Source: Henriciella litoralis (GTDB lineage: Bacteria > Pseudomonadota > Alphaproteobacteria > Caulobacterales > Hyphomonadaceae). Taken from it: 64,000 nucleotides of DNA. Below, one piece after another: positions 26,439 to 35,726 of this stretch (position 1 is its first letter; every line of letters begins with the position of its first letter). The notes under the pieces are model-generated. The model was not told where the DNA came from and did no database searches. It saw only the letters and a program-made list of their open reading frames with translations. A program made the translations under genes and the position numbers. The DNA lies in contig NZ_NCSS01000006.1 in the NCBI RefSeq assembly GCF_002088935.1, positions 620,001 to 684,000 on the forward strand, written 5' to 3'.

Positions 26439-27992
26439 CTAATTGTTTGGTGAGCCCGGGATCGGGCTGTTGAGGTATGGGAAGGTGTTCTGCAGCTCGA
26501 GCGCCGAGATCGGGGCACCATCGGTGAACGGCACATTGCCAACCGGGGCGTCCGATGGGTCACAGAAGCCGAGATCGGTCGGTGTCCCGTTGATCGGCAC
26601 AGGGTAGCAAAGCGCCCCCATGGCGACCCGCAGGGCGATATCGACGGTATCATCGCCTGGCCGGCGACCATTCGGGAACCCGGCAAGATCATCCCCCGCT
26701 ACGCCGAGCGTGCTCTGTGAATTCCTTGGCGTGGCTGGAATGCCCATATTGAGGCGCATCATTTCAGACGCGACGACGCCGTCTGGCTGATTGAGGCCAT
26801 CAATGCCGGTCAGGAAGGCTGCGACAAGGTCTGTGCGCGGCAGGTTGGATGGCGCGAGATTGTCGATGCTGGTGCCCAGCGTTGTGTTGACCGCATCCCG
26901 GAACAGGATGTCGACCAGCACTGGCAGGGTCGGGTTGGTGACATAGTCGGCCAGAGCCGAATCCTGCGTCGGTTCTGCAGCGTTGAACAAATCCTTGTCC
27001 GGCAGACCGATCACGACTTCGTTGACCAGAGGCGCTGACAGACGCGACTGCTGAACGAAGGCGCCGCCATAGAGCGAGGTTTGCTCATAGGTCGGGGATG
27101 GGTCTTCGATCTCGGCCTGCGGCAGGCTCGCCGTCGTCCATGCACCGATGATGCCGTCGCCGTCATTATCGAGACAGCTGATCGGAACTTCGAGAGCGAG
27201 CGATGTCACATTGGCCTTGCCGACGAGATCGTCATTGGCACGGTCCTGTGTGATGCCACCCGGGAAGGTGTCGCCGTTTTCGTTGAGCGGAACGTCGCCA
27301 TCAATTGGAACGAGGTTCACAAGGTCAAAGATCTCGCCGAGATTGACGGCAAAGGCTTCGGCCCGTTGACCAACGAAGACGCGGCCTGTGCCACAGCCGG
27401 GAATAGAGACATCCGAGATGTAGCTATTGGCGTAGGCGTCATAATCGGGAAGGGTCTTGTTGCCGATATTGTCGACCGGCTTGGTGAACGTGCCGAGCGA
27501 GCTGCGGGCACCTGTGCGACGATCGCCGGTGACCATGGACAGCTCGTAGGTTTCGGTCTCGCCGAGGGCGCCCTGATTGCCTGCCGTGATCTGGCCGGCC
27601 TGACGCAGTGCGATTGGCAGATTCTTGTCACCCACTGGCACCGTAATGCCCGTGCCGTTGACCAGATTGTTGTCGAAGTCGAACTGGAAGGTGATGTCCT
27701 CATTGGCATCGCCATCGACATCCACATGGATTTCGTACAGCGCGTCCGGGTCCATGGTGAAGTAATTCGGGCCGCCATATGGGGCCTGAAGCGGTTGGTA
27801 GTTGGCGATGAACGTTACATAGTCCGACCGGCCGTTTTCATAGCTGCGGAACATGTAGAAGTCGGTGCCATCGACTTTTGGCTGCTCGGTGATGCCTGGC
27901 GCTTCGCGGTGGCTGGACGCCAGGGCTGGCGTGATAACAGCACCCGCGGCGGCAATGCTCAGCGCGACAAGTGATACGTAAGACAGTTTCAT
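26439..27992 (-). CDS. DUF4331 domain protein, exported
   Basis: Exported protein of 517 residues. A Sec signal peptide (cleavage after about residue 25, ALAS-SHREAP) is followed by the DUF4331 start SSHREAPGITEQPKVDGTDFYMF and a chain rich in Asp/Asn with conserved DVDGDANEDI. The function of DUF4331 is unknown; the family is common in marine bacteria. It is followed by the polyproline lipoprotein and is divergent from the DUF4198 gene. The acidic, repeat-like Asp-Gly motifs could bind calcium; this is inference. Confidence 0.9.
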   Translation of the reverse strand: MKLSYVSLVALSIAAAGAVITPALASSHREAPGITEQPKVDGTDFYMFRSYENGRSDYVTFIANYQPLQAPYGGPNYFTMDPDALYEIHVDVDGDANEDITFQFDFDNNLVNGTGITVPVGDKNLPIALRQAGQITAGNQGALGETETYELSMVTGDRRTGARSSLGTFTKPVDNIGNKTLPDYDAYANSYISDVSIPGCGTGRVFVGQRAEAFAVNLGEIFDLVNLVPIDGDVPLNENGDTFPGGITQDRANDDLVGKANVTSLALEVPISCLDNDGDGIIGAWTTASLPQAEIEDPSPTYEQTSLYGGAFVQQSRLSAPLVNEVVIGLPDKDLFNAAEPTQDSALADYVTNPTLPVLVDILFRDAVNTTLGTSIDNLAPSNLPRTDLVAAFLTGIDGLNQPDGVVASEMMRLNMGIPATPRNSQSTLGVAGDDLAGFPNGRRPGDDTVDIALRVAMGALCYPVPINGTPTDLGFCDPSDAPVGNVPFTDGAPISALELQNTFPYLNSPIPGSPNN

Positions 27993-28222
27993 TTTTACGA
28001 CGGTCCCTTCCAGAAAAAATTATGGCGCTCCGGTTGTGGAACGTGCACCAGTTACGTCGGCGAGTTGGGATCGGGTGCGGCATTCTTTCAGTTTCGCAAT
28101 ATTGCCCGACTGAGTTGGCAAGTTCATGTGCGAAGCGACTCTAGAAGGGGTGAGACTGCACCCGGCAGGCAGGCGCTCGCGTACTGTTTCAAGACCCGAA
28201 CAAACCAGGAGACCTTCGCCTC

Positions 28223-29050
28223 ATGCCACTCAGATTTGCATCCACCTTCGCAATCGCCGCCCTGCTCGGTGGTCAGGCTTTTGCTCATGACTTCTGGATT
28301 GAACCGGAGACCTACAATCCGCAGGCGCCGGGCGCGGTCGCGCTCGACGTGCTTGTTGGCCATGGCGAGGACATGTCTGACTGGCCTGTTTCGCCGTCTC
28401 GGATCATCGGCTTGCGCAGCATCGGCCCGGACGGTTTGGAGAACCATGCGAATGGACCGGAGACGCTGAGAAGCGACATCAGCCTGGAGCTGGCCAGCGA
28501 AGGACAGCATCTGGTTTTCATCGAGACAACGAACAGCTTCAGCAGCCTGCCCGCGCAGAAATTCAACAGCTACCTCAAGGAAGAAGGCATTGTGCCGATC
28601 GAGGTCCACCGGGCCACAAACAGACTGCTGCGCGATGAGGGGCTCGAGCTTTATTCGCGCCGCGGCAAGGCACTGATTCAGGTTGGTTGCCCGGCGGAAA
28701 CGTCCGACGTGTGGAAGACAAATCTCGGGCTGACACTGGAAATCATTCCGCTCGTCGATCCCTTTCAGTGGAACGAGGGTGACAGCTTTCCTGTCGAGCT
28801 TCGCTTCCATGGCGCGCTCGTGCCGAATGCGACGCTCAAAATGACAAATCTTGACGATGACTCGCTACAGTTCCGGGTGACCACGAATGCCGAAGGCCAG
28901 GCGGATATTTCAGGTGAGCTCTCTGAAGGCCGCTGGCTCGTCCACAATGTCTGGGCGGAACCTGTTGCCGGGCTCCTCGAAGATGCGGACTACCAGACGG
29001 TATTCTCGAGCCTCACCTTCCAGACCGAAACCGATTGTTCGGGCGAATAA
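28223..29050 (+). CDS. DUF4198 domain protein, exported
   Basis: Exported protein of 275 residues with a signal peptide ending GGQAFA before HDFWIEPETY, the hallmark of DUF4198. This family includes periplasmic subunits next to metal (nickel or cobalt) uptake and TonB systems; the N-terminal His after cleavage (AHDFW) could bind metal. Beta-rich, with an Ig-like C-terminal half (FPVELRFHGALVPNATLKM). Located between DUF4331 and a BCCT carrier gene (convergent). A metal role is inference. Confidence 0.88.
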   Translation: MPLRFASTFAIAALLGGQAFAHDFWIEPETYNPQAPGAVALDVLVGHGEDMSDWPVSPSRIIGLRSIGPDGLENHANGPETLRSDISLELASEGQHLVFIETTNSFSSLPAQKFNSYLKEEGIVPIEVHRATNRLLRDEGLELYSRRGKALIQVGCPAETSDVWKTNLGLTLEIIPLVDPFQWNEGDSFPVELRFHGALVPNATLKMTNLDDDSLQFRVTTNAEGQADISGELSEGRWLVHNVWAEPVAGLLEDADYQTVFSSLTFQTETDCSGE

Positions 29051-29062
29051 ACGCCCGAACCA

Positions 29063-30682
29063 CTACTTCGCTTTCACGGCACTATCGGATTCGTCGGCTG
29101 CATCTATCTGTTTCTGGATCTTGTTCTCGTCACGCATGCCGAGGAACAGACTGATGCAGCAGACGAGCAGGATTACCGTGAATGGCAAGGCTGCAGTGAT
29201 CGTGCCCGCCTGTAATGAAGACAGGGTTTCACGACCGCCACCATAAAGAAGCATGGACGCGGTCACACCGAGCATACAGGCCCAGAAGACGCGCTGAGGC
29301 ACAGGCGAATCCGTCTTGCCGCCGGAGGTAATGGCGTCGATCACCAGAGCGCCGGAGTCTGCAGACGTTACGATGAACACGACCAGCAGGAAAATCGCTG
29401 TGATCGAGGTGATGAGAGGGAATGGCAGACCCGCAAGCATCTGGAACAGCGTGAGCGCGGCGGTCGACATGCCGTCAGCAAAATCGCCCGTACCCGCTTC
29501 ATATTGCTGAATGGCGGTCTCACCGAAAGTGGTGAACCAGATCACGCAGATCGTAAATGGCGCGAGGATCACGACGCTGAGATATTCGCGGACCGTGCGG
29601 CCTTTCGAAATACGGGCAATGAACATGCCCACGAAAGGCGACCAGGAAATCCACCAGGCCCAGTAGAAGATGGTCCAGTCATGGAACCACGCCTCATCCT
29701 CCCGCGAGATGAAGTTCGTCAATGCAGGTGTGTCGGTGAGATAAGCGAGGAAGTTCTCGCCAAAGCCGCTGATAATCGCCAACGTTGGCCCGGCAATGAA
29801 TACGAAAAGCATTAGGATAAATGCGATCGTCATGTTCATGTCCGACAGAAATTTGACACCGCCATCCATGCCGCGCAGAACCGAGATCACGGCAAGGCCG
29901 GTGATCGCTGCAATCAGACCGATCTGAAGGCCCATCGTGACCGGTGTTCCAGTGAGATAACCAATGCCGTTGCTCGCCTGTGAGGCGCCGATACCAATCG
30001 TTGTGGCCAGGCCGAACACCGTCGAAATGACGGCAAACGTGTCAATGAAATGGCCCCAGAAGCCCCACACTCGCTCGCCCAGAATGGGATAGAACGCGGA
30101 GCGGATGGTGAGCGGAAGTCCTTTGTTGTAGGCAAAGAAACCAAGCGCCAGCCCGACAATCGCATAGATAGCCCAGGGCGCGATGCCCCAATGGAACAGG
30201 GTCGCACTGAACGCCAGGCGCCGCGCTTCAGGTGACGCGGCTTCGACATTGAACGGTGTTCCGAACCAGTCGGTGTAATAGGCGAGCGGCTCCGCAGACC
30301 CGTAGAACATGAAGCCGATACCGACACCGGCCGCAAATAGCATCGCGATCCAGGAATGGATGCGGAATTCCGGTTTTGCCGTTGGCCCACCAAGCCGGAT
30401 TTTGCCAAGCGGCGAAACAGCAAGCCCGACGCAGAACAGCAAGAGCAGAACAGGCGTGAGCGCAAACAACCAGTCAAATGTCTGAAGTGTCCACTCGCGC
30501 GCAGCTTCTAGAGCGGCCCCGCTTTGTCCAGGAAAGATCAGCGAAGCGCCAGCAAAAAGGAGAACCAGACCGGCGCTTAGAAAAAAGACCGGGTTGTGAA
30601 TATCAAGACCGAAAAATTCGATATTGTCCTGACCGACCTCATAGTCCGTTTCATAGTCCGATTGCTGGTCAGGTTCGCTCAT
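29063..30682 (-). CDS. BCCT-family transporter (betaine/choline/carnitine type)
   Basis: Secondary transporter with 12 predicted transmembrane helices, 539 residues from the ATG at 30682; a TTG at 30688 is an alternative start. The BCCT signature WAWWISWSPFVGMFIARISKGRTVREY (about 340-366) includes the aromatic substrate box. It most likely takes up betaine, choline or a related quaternary amine or sulfonium compound by sodium or proton symport, useful for osmotic balance in a marine organism. Faces the DUF4198 gene and is divergent from the TonB receptor. Confidence 0.93.
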   Translation of the reverse strand: MSEPDQQSDYETDYEVGQDNIEFFGLDIHNPVFFLSAGLVLLFAGASLIFPGQSGAALEAAREWTLQTFDWLFALTPVLLLLFCVGLAVSPLGKIRLGGPTAKPEFRIHSWIAMLFAAGVGIGFMFYGSAEPLAYYTDWFGTPFNVEAASPEARRLAFSATLFHWGIAPWAIYAIVGLALGFFAYNKGLPLTIRSAFYPILGERVWGFWGHFIDTFAVISTVFGLATTIGIGASQASNGIGYLTGTPVTMGLQIGLIAAITGLAVISVLRGMDGGVKFLSDMNMTIAFILMLFVFIAGPTLAIISGFGENFLAYLTDTPALTNFISREDEAWFHDWTIFYWAWWISWSPFVGMFIARISKGRTVREYLSVVILAPFTICVIWFTTFGETAIQQYEAGTGDFADGMSTAALTLFQMLAGLPFPLITSITAIFLLVVFIVTSADSGALVIDAITSGGKTDSPVPQRVFWACMLGVTASMLLYGGGRETLSSLQAGTITAALPFTVILLVCCISLFLGMRDENKIQKQIDAADESDSAVKAK

Positions 30683-31035
30683 ATTCAATACCCCGTCTTT
30701 CCCATACTCACTGCTCCAATATTTCGTTCATTGAAACAACTAGTCACGCATTCGATGCAGTTATCTTCGATTGTTCGACTGTGCAAAACAAAATTGTTAG
30801 CCTGTTGCAACTTTGCAACTGCACCTTACTGCCCTGTTTTTGTTTTTCTTTTCCAGATTAAAACTGAACGTTCGAACGCTTCGGCTGCCAATGTTTGCCT
30901 AATTTATTTTACGAATCGAAATATCTGTTTATTGCATCAAATCGATCTTGCGCGCCCTTTTTAGTGGGCTCCTGCGCGAGACGTTGGCCGGCTTCCGAGG
31001 GGGCATGGCCTCGTTCTGAAAAGATGAGGATACAA
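30683..31035. other. AT-rich divergent promoter region, BCCT/TonB receptor
   Basis: About 350 bases without a gene, much richer in A and T than the coding sequence around it. It includes an inverted repeat (30804-30819) and several TTGTT/TTTATT runs that could serve as promoters for the two divergent genes; no single promoter can be chosen with confidence. Confidence 0.5.
30804..30819. promoter_or_regulatory. GTTGCAA/TTGCAAC inverted repeat
   Basis: GTTGCAA (30804-30810) and TTGCAAC (30813-30819) are exact complements separated by two bases. It lies about 215 bases upstream of the TonB receptor and about 120 from the BCCT gene. Size and symmetry suit an operator for a dimeric repressor. Confidence 0.4.
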
Positions 31036-33639
31036 ATGAAACGACTTTTAGGTGGAGCATCCATGCTCGCCCTTGGCGCACTCGTGTCGGCCAGCCCGGC
31101 TTTTGCGCAATCAACCGAACCAGCCGCTCAAAACAATCGCCGACTGAATACGGTGACCGTGACAGCGACCAAGCGGTCCGAGAGCGCTCAGGACATTCCG
31201 GTGACCGTCAGCGCGATTGGTGAACAGGAACTGAAACAGCTCGGCGTCAAGAACTTCAACGACTATCTCGTTCAGCTTCCGGGTGTGACGGCAGGCGGTT
31301 CAGGCCCCGGCCAGAACACGATCTATATTCGCGGCCTTGCATCGACGACGCCAAACCTGACCGTGGCCGGGGTGGCCGGTCTTGCGCCGAACGTCGCCTT
31401 CTATCTTGACGAACAGCCGCTGTCCCAGCCGGGCCGCAACCTGGACGTCTATGCCGCCGACCTTGAGCGCATCGAGGTTCTCTCTGGTCCGCAGGGGACA
31501 TTGTTTGGGGCAAGCTCTCAGGCGGGCACAGTGCGTCTGATCACCAACAAGCCATCGCTTTCCGGGTTTGACGCCAACTTCAAGGCATCCACCTCGTTCA
31601 CCGATGGCGGCGAAATGTCGAACAGCGTCGAAGCGATGATCAATGTGCCGGTGACGGACAAGTTCGCGCTGCGCGGCGTGGTCTATAATGACAGTCAGGG
31701 CGGCTATATCGACAATGTCGCTGGCACGCTGACGGCACGCGACTCAGCTCGCTTCCGCCCAGCCGGGACGGTTCGTGACAACGGCACCGTCGTCGCACCA
31801 GCACGGGCCGGCAAGCAGGCAGATGGCGACAATTCCAATGCCGTCGATATCGTCGATTTCTCGGGCATCAACTTTATCGAGGCCAACAATGGCGCGATCG
31901 TTGAGGACGATATCAACGATACGAATTATCAGGGCTTCCGCCTGAGCGGTTATTATGAGTTTAACGCCGACTGGGATCTGCTGATCCAGCACTCCCAACA
32001 ATCCATCGAAGCTGATGGCGTTTTCTTCTCTGATCCGGAGCTGGACGATTACGAGGTTGTCCGTTTCACGCCAGAAGAGATTGAGGATGACTTCCACTCC
32101 ACCTCATGGACGCTGGAAGGCCGCCTCGGCATGCTCGAAGCGCTTTACACTGGCGCCTATACCGAACGGACCACCGACCAGGTTGTCGACTATTCCGACT
32201 ACCTCTTCGTTGGTCAGTACCTGCCATATTACATCTGTGATGGTTCGGTGTCCTATCCGGGCACGGGTGCGCCGACCGGCACATGTTATGCGCCGAACCT
32301 CTATGTGAAGTCGTCATCCGAGACCAAGGTCCAGACGCATGAACTGCGCTTCAACACGCCGAGCGAAAATCGCTGGCGCGCAACATTTGGCGCCTTCTAT
32401 TCCGACCTTGAGCTCGCTGAGCTGAATGACTTTGTCTATCCAGGCTCCACCCAGGTGCTCGGCTTTAACGGCCAGACCGGGTTCGCCCCCAACTATCCGC
32501 TGACCAACACCGATGTCACCGGCGAGGTCGGCTTGGCGTCGCCTGGCTATTACAGCGAAGCCGGACCGTTCCCCGCAGGCGTCATCTTCCGCAACGATAT
32601 TCTCCGGACTGACAAGCAATTCGGCATCTTCGGTGAAACGACGTTTGACCTGACCGACCAGTTCGCGCTGACGGTCGGTGCCCGCTGGTACGATGTCGAA
32701 GTTGACCTGGAAGGCAGCGCAAACTCGTCCTTCGGTAATCTGGGCGCCGACACCGACGCTCAGGTCTTCGGCACCAACATCTCGGCTCAATATGCGCCGG
32801 GCAATGCTGCTGGTAATCCGGACAAGGCCGCGACAGATGGCGTGATCGTCAAAGCGACCGGTGAATGGACGCCGACAGATAACATGCTGTTCTACGCGAC
32901 CTATTCGGAAGGCTTCCGCCCAGGCCTGCTGAACCGTCCGGGCGGCGCATCTGGCCCAGGCTCATATACTGTGCCGTTTGCCGTCGATACGGATGAAGTG
33001 ACGAACTATGAGCTGGGTTGGAAAACCGAGCTGTTCGACAACACGCTCCGCTTCAACGGTGCCGCCTTCTTCGTCGATATTGAAGGGCTGCAGACGACGA
33101 TTTTCGATCCGAACATCGTGAACCTGTTCTTCTCAGACAATGCTGCGAATGCAGAGCTTAAAGGCATTGAGGGTGACTTCACCTGGGCCCCGGATTTTGC
33201 GCAGGGCCTGACGGTTGCGGGCGCCTTCTCACTGCTCGACTCCGAGATCACAGAAGTCCTGACTCCAACGGACGATGTTCTCGTCGGATCTGACCTTGCA
33301 TTTGCACCGTCCTATCAGGGCAATCTGCGCGTACGTTATGAGTGGGATCTTGAGCAGGAAATCGCCGGATCTCGCGTCACGGCGCACGTCATGCCTCAGA
33401 TCGTGTTCTCGGATGGTTCGTACAGCGACATCATCGAGATCAACAAGATTGAGCTCGATAGCTATGCTACGCTGGGCATGACCGCAGGCATCACGACCGA
33501 CAAGTGGTCTGCCGAGCTGTTCGCGACCAATCTGACAAATGAGTATGCCGAAATGTCGAACGATTTCGTGTTCGACCGCGAGCGTGTCACGCCAATGCGT
33601 CCACGCACGATCGGCCTGCGCTTGAGCTACGACTACTAG
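31036..33639 (+). CDS. TonB-dependent outer-membrane receptor
   Basis: Outer-membrane active transporter of 867 residues. The start at 31036 (MKRLLGGASMLAL) has GAGGA at 31026-31030. A signal peptide ends at SPAFAQ, a TonB box is near residues 38-46 (NTVTVTATK), the plug domain spans about 55-170 (IYIRGLAS, ERIEVLSGPQGTLFGAS) and the 22-strand barrel follows, ending RTIGLRLSYDY with an aromatic C-terminus. Substrate unknown: no adjacent siderophore or vitamin genes. The following TPR-sulfotransferase gene recurs beside receptors of this type. Confidence 0.94.
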   Translation: MKRLLGGASMLALGALVSASPAFAQSTEPAAQNNRRLNTVTVTATKRSESAQDIPVTVSAIGEQELKQLGVKNFNDYLVQLPGVTAGGSGPGQNTIYIRGLASTTPNLTVAGVAGLAPNVAFYLDEQPLSQPGRNLDVYAADLERIEVLSGPQGTLFGASSQAGTVRLITNKPSLSGFDANFKASTSFTDGGEMSNSVEAMINVPVTDKFALRGVVYNDSQGGYIDNVAGTLTARDSARFRPAGTVRDNGTVVAPARAGKQADGDNSNAVDIVDFSGINFIEANNGAIVEDDINDTNYQGFRLSGYYEFNADWDLLIQHSQQSIEADGVFFSDPELDDYEVVRFTPEEIEDDFHSTSWTLEGRLGMLEALYTGAYTERTTDQVVDYSDYLFVGQYLPYYICDGSVSYPGTGAPTGTCYAPNLYVKSSSETKVQTHELRFNTPSENRWRATFGAFYSDLELAELNDFVYPGSTQVLGFNGQTGFAPNYPLTNTDVTGEVGLASPGYYSEAGPFPAGVIFRNDILRTDKQFGIFGETTFDLTDQFALTVGARWYDVEVDLEGSANSSFGNLGADTDAQVFGTNISAQYAPGNAAGNPDKAATDGVIVKATGEWTPTDNMLFYATYSEGFRPGLLNRPGGASGPGSYTVPFAVDTDEVTNYELGWKTELFDNTLRFNGAAFFVDIEGLQTTIFDPNIVNLFFSDNAANAELKGIEGDFTWAPDFAQGLTVAGAFSLLDSEITEVLTPTDDVLVGSDLAFAPSYQGNLRVRYEWDLEQEIAGSRVTAHVMPQIVFSDGSYSDIIEINKIELDSYATLGMTAGITTDKWSAELFATNLTNEYAEMSNDFVFDRERVTPMRPRTIGLRLSYDY

Positions 33640-33665
33640 TCGAGGCTCAACGTTTTGAACTACTG

Positions 33666-33700
33666 GCAGCGCCCTGCTATGCGGGGCGCTGCTTTTCTTT
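33666..33700 (+). terminator. Intrinsic terminator of the TonB receptor gene
   Basis: Perfect 9-bp stem (33666-33674 with 33684-33692), 9-base loop and a TTTTCTTT tail. It lies 26 bases after the receptor stop and 20 bases before the start of the sulfotransferase gene, so read-through or a separate promoter must serve the latter. Confidence 0.82.
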
Positions 33701-33719
33701 TCAGCGACTGGCTTTTTCG

Positions 33720-35726
33720 ATGATAGACTCTCAGCAGCAGCTTGCATCCCGGATACGTGAACTGCAGGCGCAAATTCAGGCCGGCGCTTTCGAGACGGCG
33801 GCGGATCAAATTGCGCCCTTGCTGGAGCAACATCCGCAATCGCAGGACCTTCTCTACATGGCGGCCGTCTGCGCGCGATACCTGCAGCGCACCGAAGCGG
33901 CTTTTGACTATCTCGCCCGGCTAAAGAAAGCCGTGCCCGATTTTGGCCGGGCCTTTCAGGAGGAAGGGCATCTGCGGCGGGCAACTGGCGATCTTACCGG
34001 CGCTCTGTCAGCCTTCCAGCTGGCCACGAGATATAACCCTGCCCTCCTCGCCAGTTGGCGCGCGCAGGCAGAACTGTTCGATCAGGGCGGCAATCCGACG
34101 GCGGCAACCGAAGCCCGCGCCCAGGCAGACCGCCTCTCGCGCCTGCCGAAGGAGCTGTTTGCGGTGACAAATTACCTGCATGAGGGCCGCGTCCTTCACG
34201 CGGAAAAAATCGCCCGCGCCTTTCTGCATAAAAATCCGGCCCATGTTGAAGGCATGCGCCTGCTGGCAGACATCGGCACACGCCTTGGCGTTCACGAGGA
34301 TGCCGACTTCCTGCTGGAAACGGCCATCGAGCTTGAACCGGAGAACCTGCAGCTCCGCATCGACCATGTGCAGGTCCTGCGCAAACGCCAGAAATACGAG
34401 GCCGCATTGAAACAGGCAAAAGCCCTGCTGGAGCGCGCGCCTGACAACCCGACCTTCCGATCAATCTATGCCATCGAGAGCATGCAGGCTGGTAATTATG
34501 TCGAAGCGCTGGAAATCTTCGACAGCGTGCTCGCCGACCTGCCGGAAGATCTCGCAACGCTGACCTCCCGCGGGCACGCGCTGAAGACGGCAGGCCAGAC
34601 AGATGAGGCCATCGCCTCGTATCGCCAGGCCGTCACCGTCTATCCGCTGCACGGAGATGCTTGGTACGCGCTTGCAAACCTCAAGACATACAAATTCTCC
34701 GATGAAGAGATCGCCGCGATGCAGGCGGCCTTCCGTGATCCGAACCTCTCGCATATGGGCCGCGTCCACATCGCCTTTGCGCTCGGCAAAGCGCTGGAAG
34801 ACCGCGCCAACTATGAAGGCGCCTTCCAGAACTATGCCGAAGGCAACCGGCTGAAGAAGCTGCAGGTACGCTATACGACCGAGCAGATGCGTGAGGAGTT
34901 TGCCTCCCAGAAAACCCATTGTACGCGCGAGCTTTTCGAGCGGCGGTCCGGCGTCGGCCATGACGACCCTGCCCCGATCTTTATCGTCGGGCTACCGCGC
35001 GCTGGATCGACGCTGATCGAGCAGATTCTCGCCTCCCACAGCATGGTGGACGGCACGCTTGAGCTTCCCAATATTCTGTCGCTGGCCCACCAGCTGCGCG
35101 GCCGAAAGCAGATTTCCGAGCGCGACAGGTATCCGCGCGTCCTGCACGATCTACCGGATGCTGAGCTGGAGGCGCTGGGCCGGAAGTATATCGACGATAC
35201 CGCCATCCATCGGCGGGGCGCGCCCTATTTCACCGACAAGATGCCGAACAATTTCCGGCATATCGGGCTGATCAAACTCATCCTGCCAAATGCGAAGATC
35301 ATCGATGCGCGGCGCGCACCGATGTCCTGTTGTTTTTCCGGCTACAAGCAACTCTTCGCCGAAGGCCAGGAGTTCAGCTACAGCCTCGAAGACATTGGCA
35401 ATTACTATTGCAGCTATGTCGACCTGATGGACCACTGGGACAACGTCCTGCCCGGCGCCGTCCTTCGTGTGCAGCATGAGCACGTTGTCGATGACCTTGA
35501 GGGCCAGGTCCGCCGCATCCTCGACTATTGCGAGCTGCCGTTCGAGCAGGCCTGTATCGACTTTCACAAGACCGAACGCGCTGTGCGGACCGCCAGTTCA
35601 GAACAGGTGCGTCAGCCAATCAGCCGGTCAGGTCTCGCTCAATGGAAGCACTTTGAGCCATGGCTCGACCCGCTTAAAGAGGCGCTAGAACCGGTCCTCC
35701 AGGCGGGCGTTACTCACGCGAAGTGA
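33720..35726 (+). CDS. TPR-repeat sulfotransferase
   Basis: Protein of 668 residues with TPR-like helical repeats from about 1 to 400 and a sulfotransferase domain from about 420. The PAPS 5'-phosphate loop GLPRAGSTLIEQILASH begins near residue 424, and further conserved segments include TDKMPNNFRHIGLI and IIDARRAPMSCCFSGYKQ. No signal peptide. It likely transfers sulfate from PAPS to a carbohydrate, lipid or protein held by the TPR part. The stop overlaps the convergent hydrolase-flavin reductase gene by 13 bases. Confidence 0.9.
   Translation: MIDSQQQLASRIRELQAQIQAGAFETAADQIAPLLEQHPQSQDLLYMAAVCARYLQRTEAAFDYLARLKKAVPDFGRAFQEEGHLRRATGDLTGALSAFQLATRYNPALLASWRAQAELFDQGGNPTAATEARAQADRLSRLPKELFAVTNYLHEGRVLHAEKIARAFLHKNPAHVEGMRLLADIGTRLGVHEDADFLLETAIELEPENLQLRIDHVQVLRKRQKYEAALKQAKALLERAPDNPTFRSIYAIESMQAGNYVEALEIFDSVLADLPEDLATLTSRGHALKTAGQTDEAIASYRQAVTVYPLHGDAWYALANLKTYKFSDEEIAAMQAAFRDPNLSHMGRVHIAFALGKALEDRANYEGAFQNYAEGNRLKKLQVRYTTEQMREEFASQKTHCTRELFERRSGVGHDDPAPIFIVGLPRAGSTLIEQILASHSMVDGTLELPNILSLAHQLRGRKQISERDRYPRVLHDLPDAELEALGRKYIDDTAIHRRGAPYFTDKMPNNFRHIGLIKLILPNAKIIDARRAPMSCCFSGYKQLFAEGQEFSYSLEDIGNYYCSYVDLMDHWDNVLPGAVLRVQHEHVVDDLEGQVRRILDYCELPFEQACIDFHKTERAVRTASSEQVRQPISRSGLAQWKHFEPWLDPLKEALEPVLQAGVTHAK

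Noticed and set aside
26127..26453. Plus-strand polyglycine open frame
   Set aside because: Produced by reading the proline microsatellite on the wrong strand.
30478..30964. Plus-strand open frames in the AT-rich region between BCCT and TonB receptor genes
   Set aside because: Low-complexity hydrophobic translations, partly antisense to the BCCT gene, without ribosome sites.
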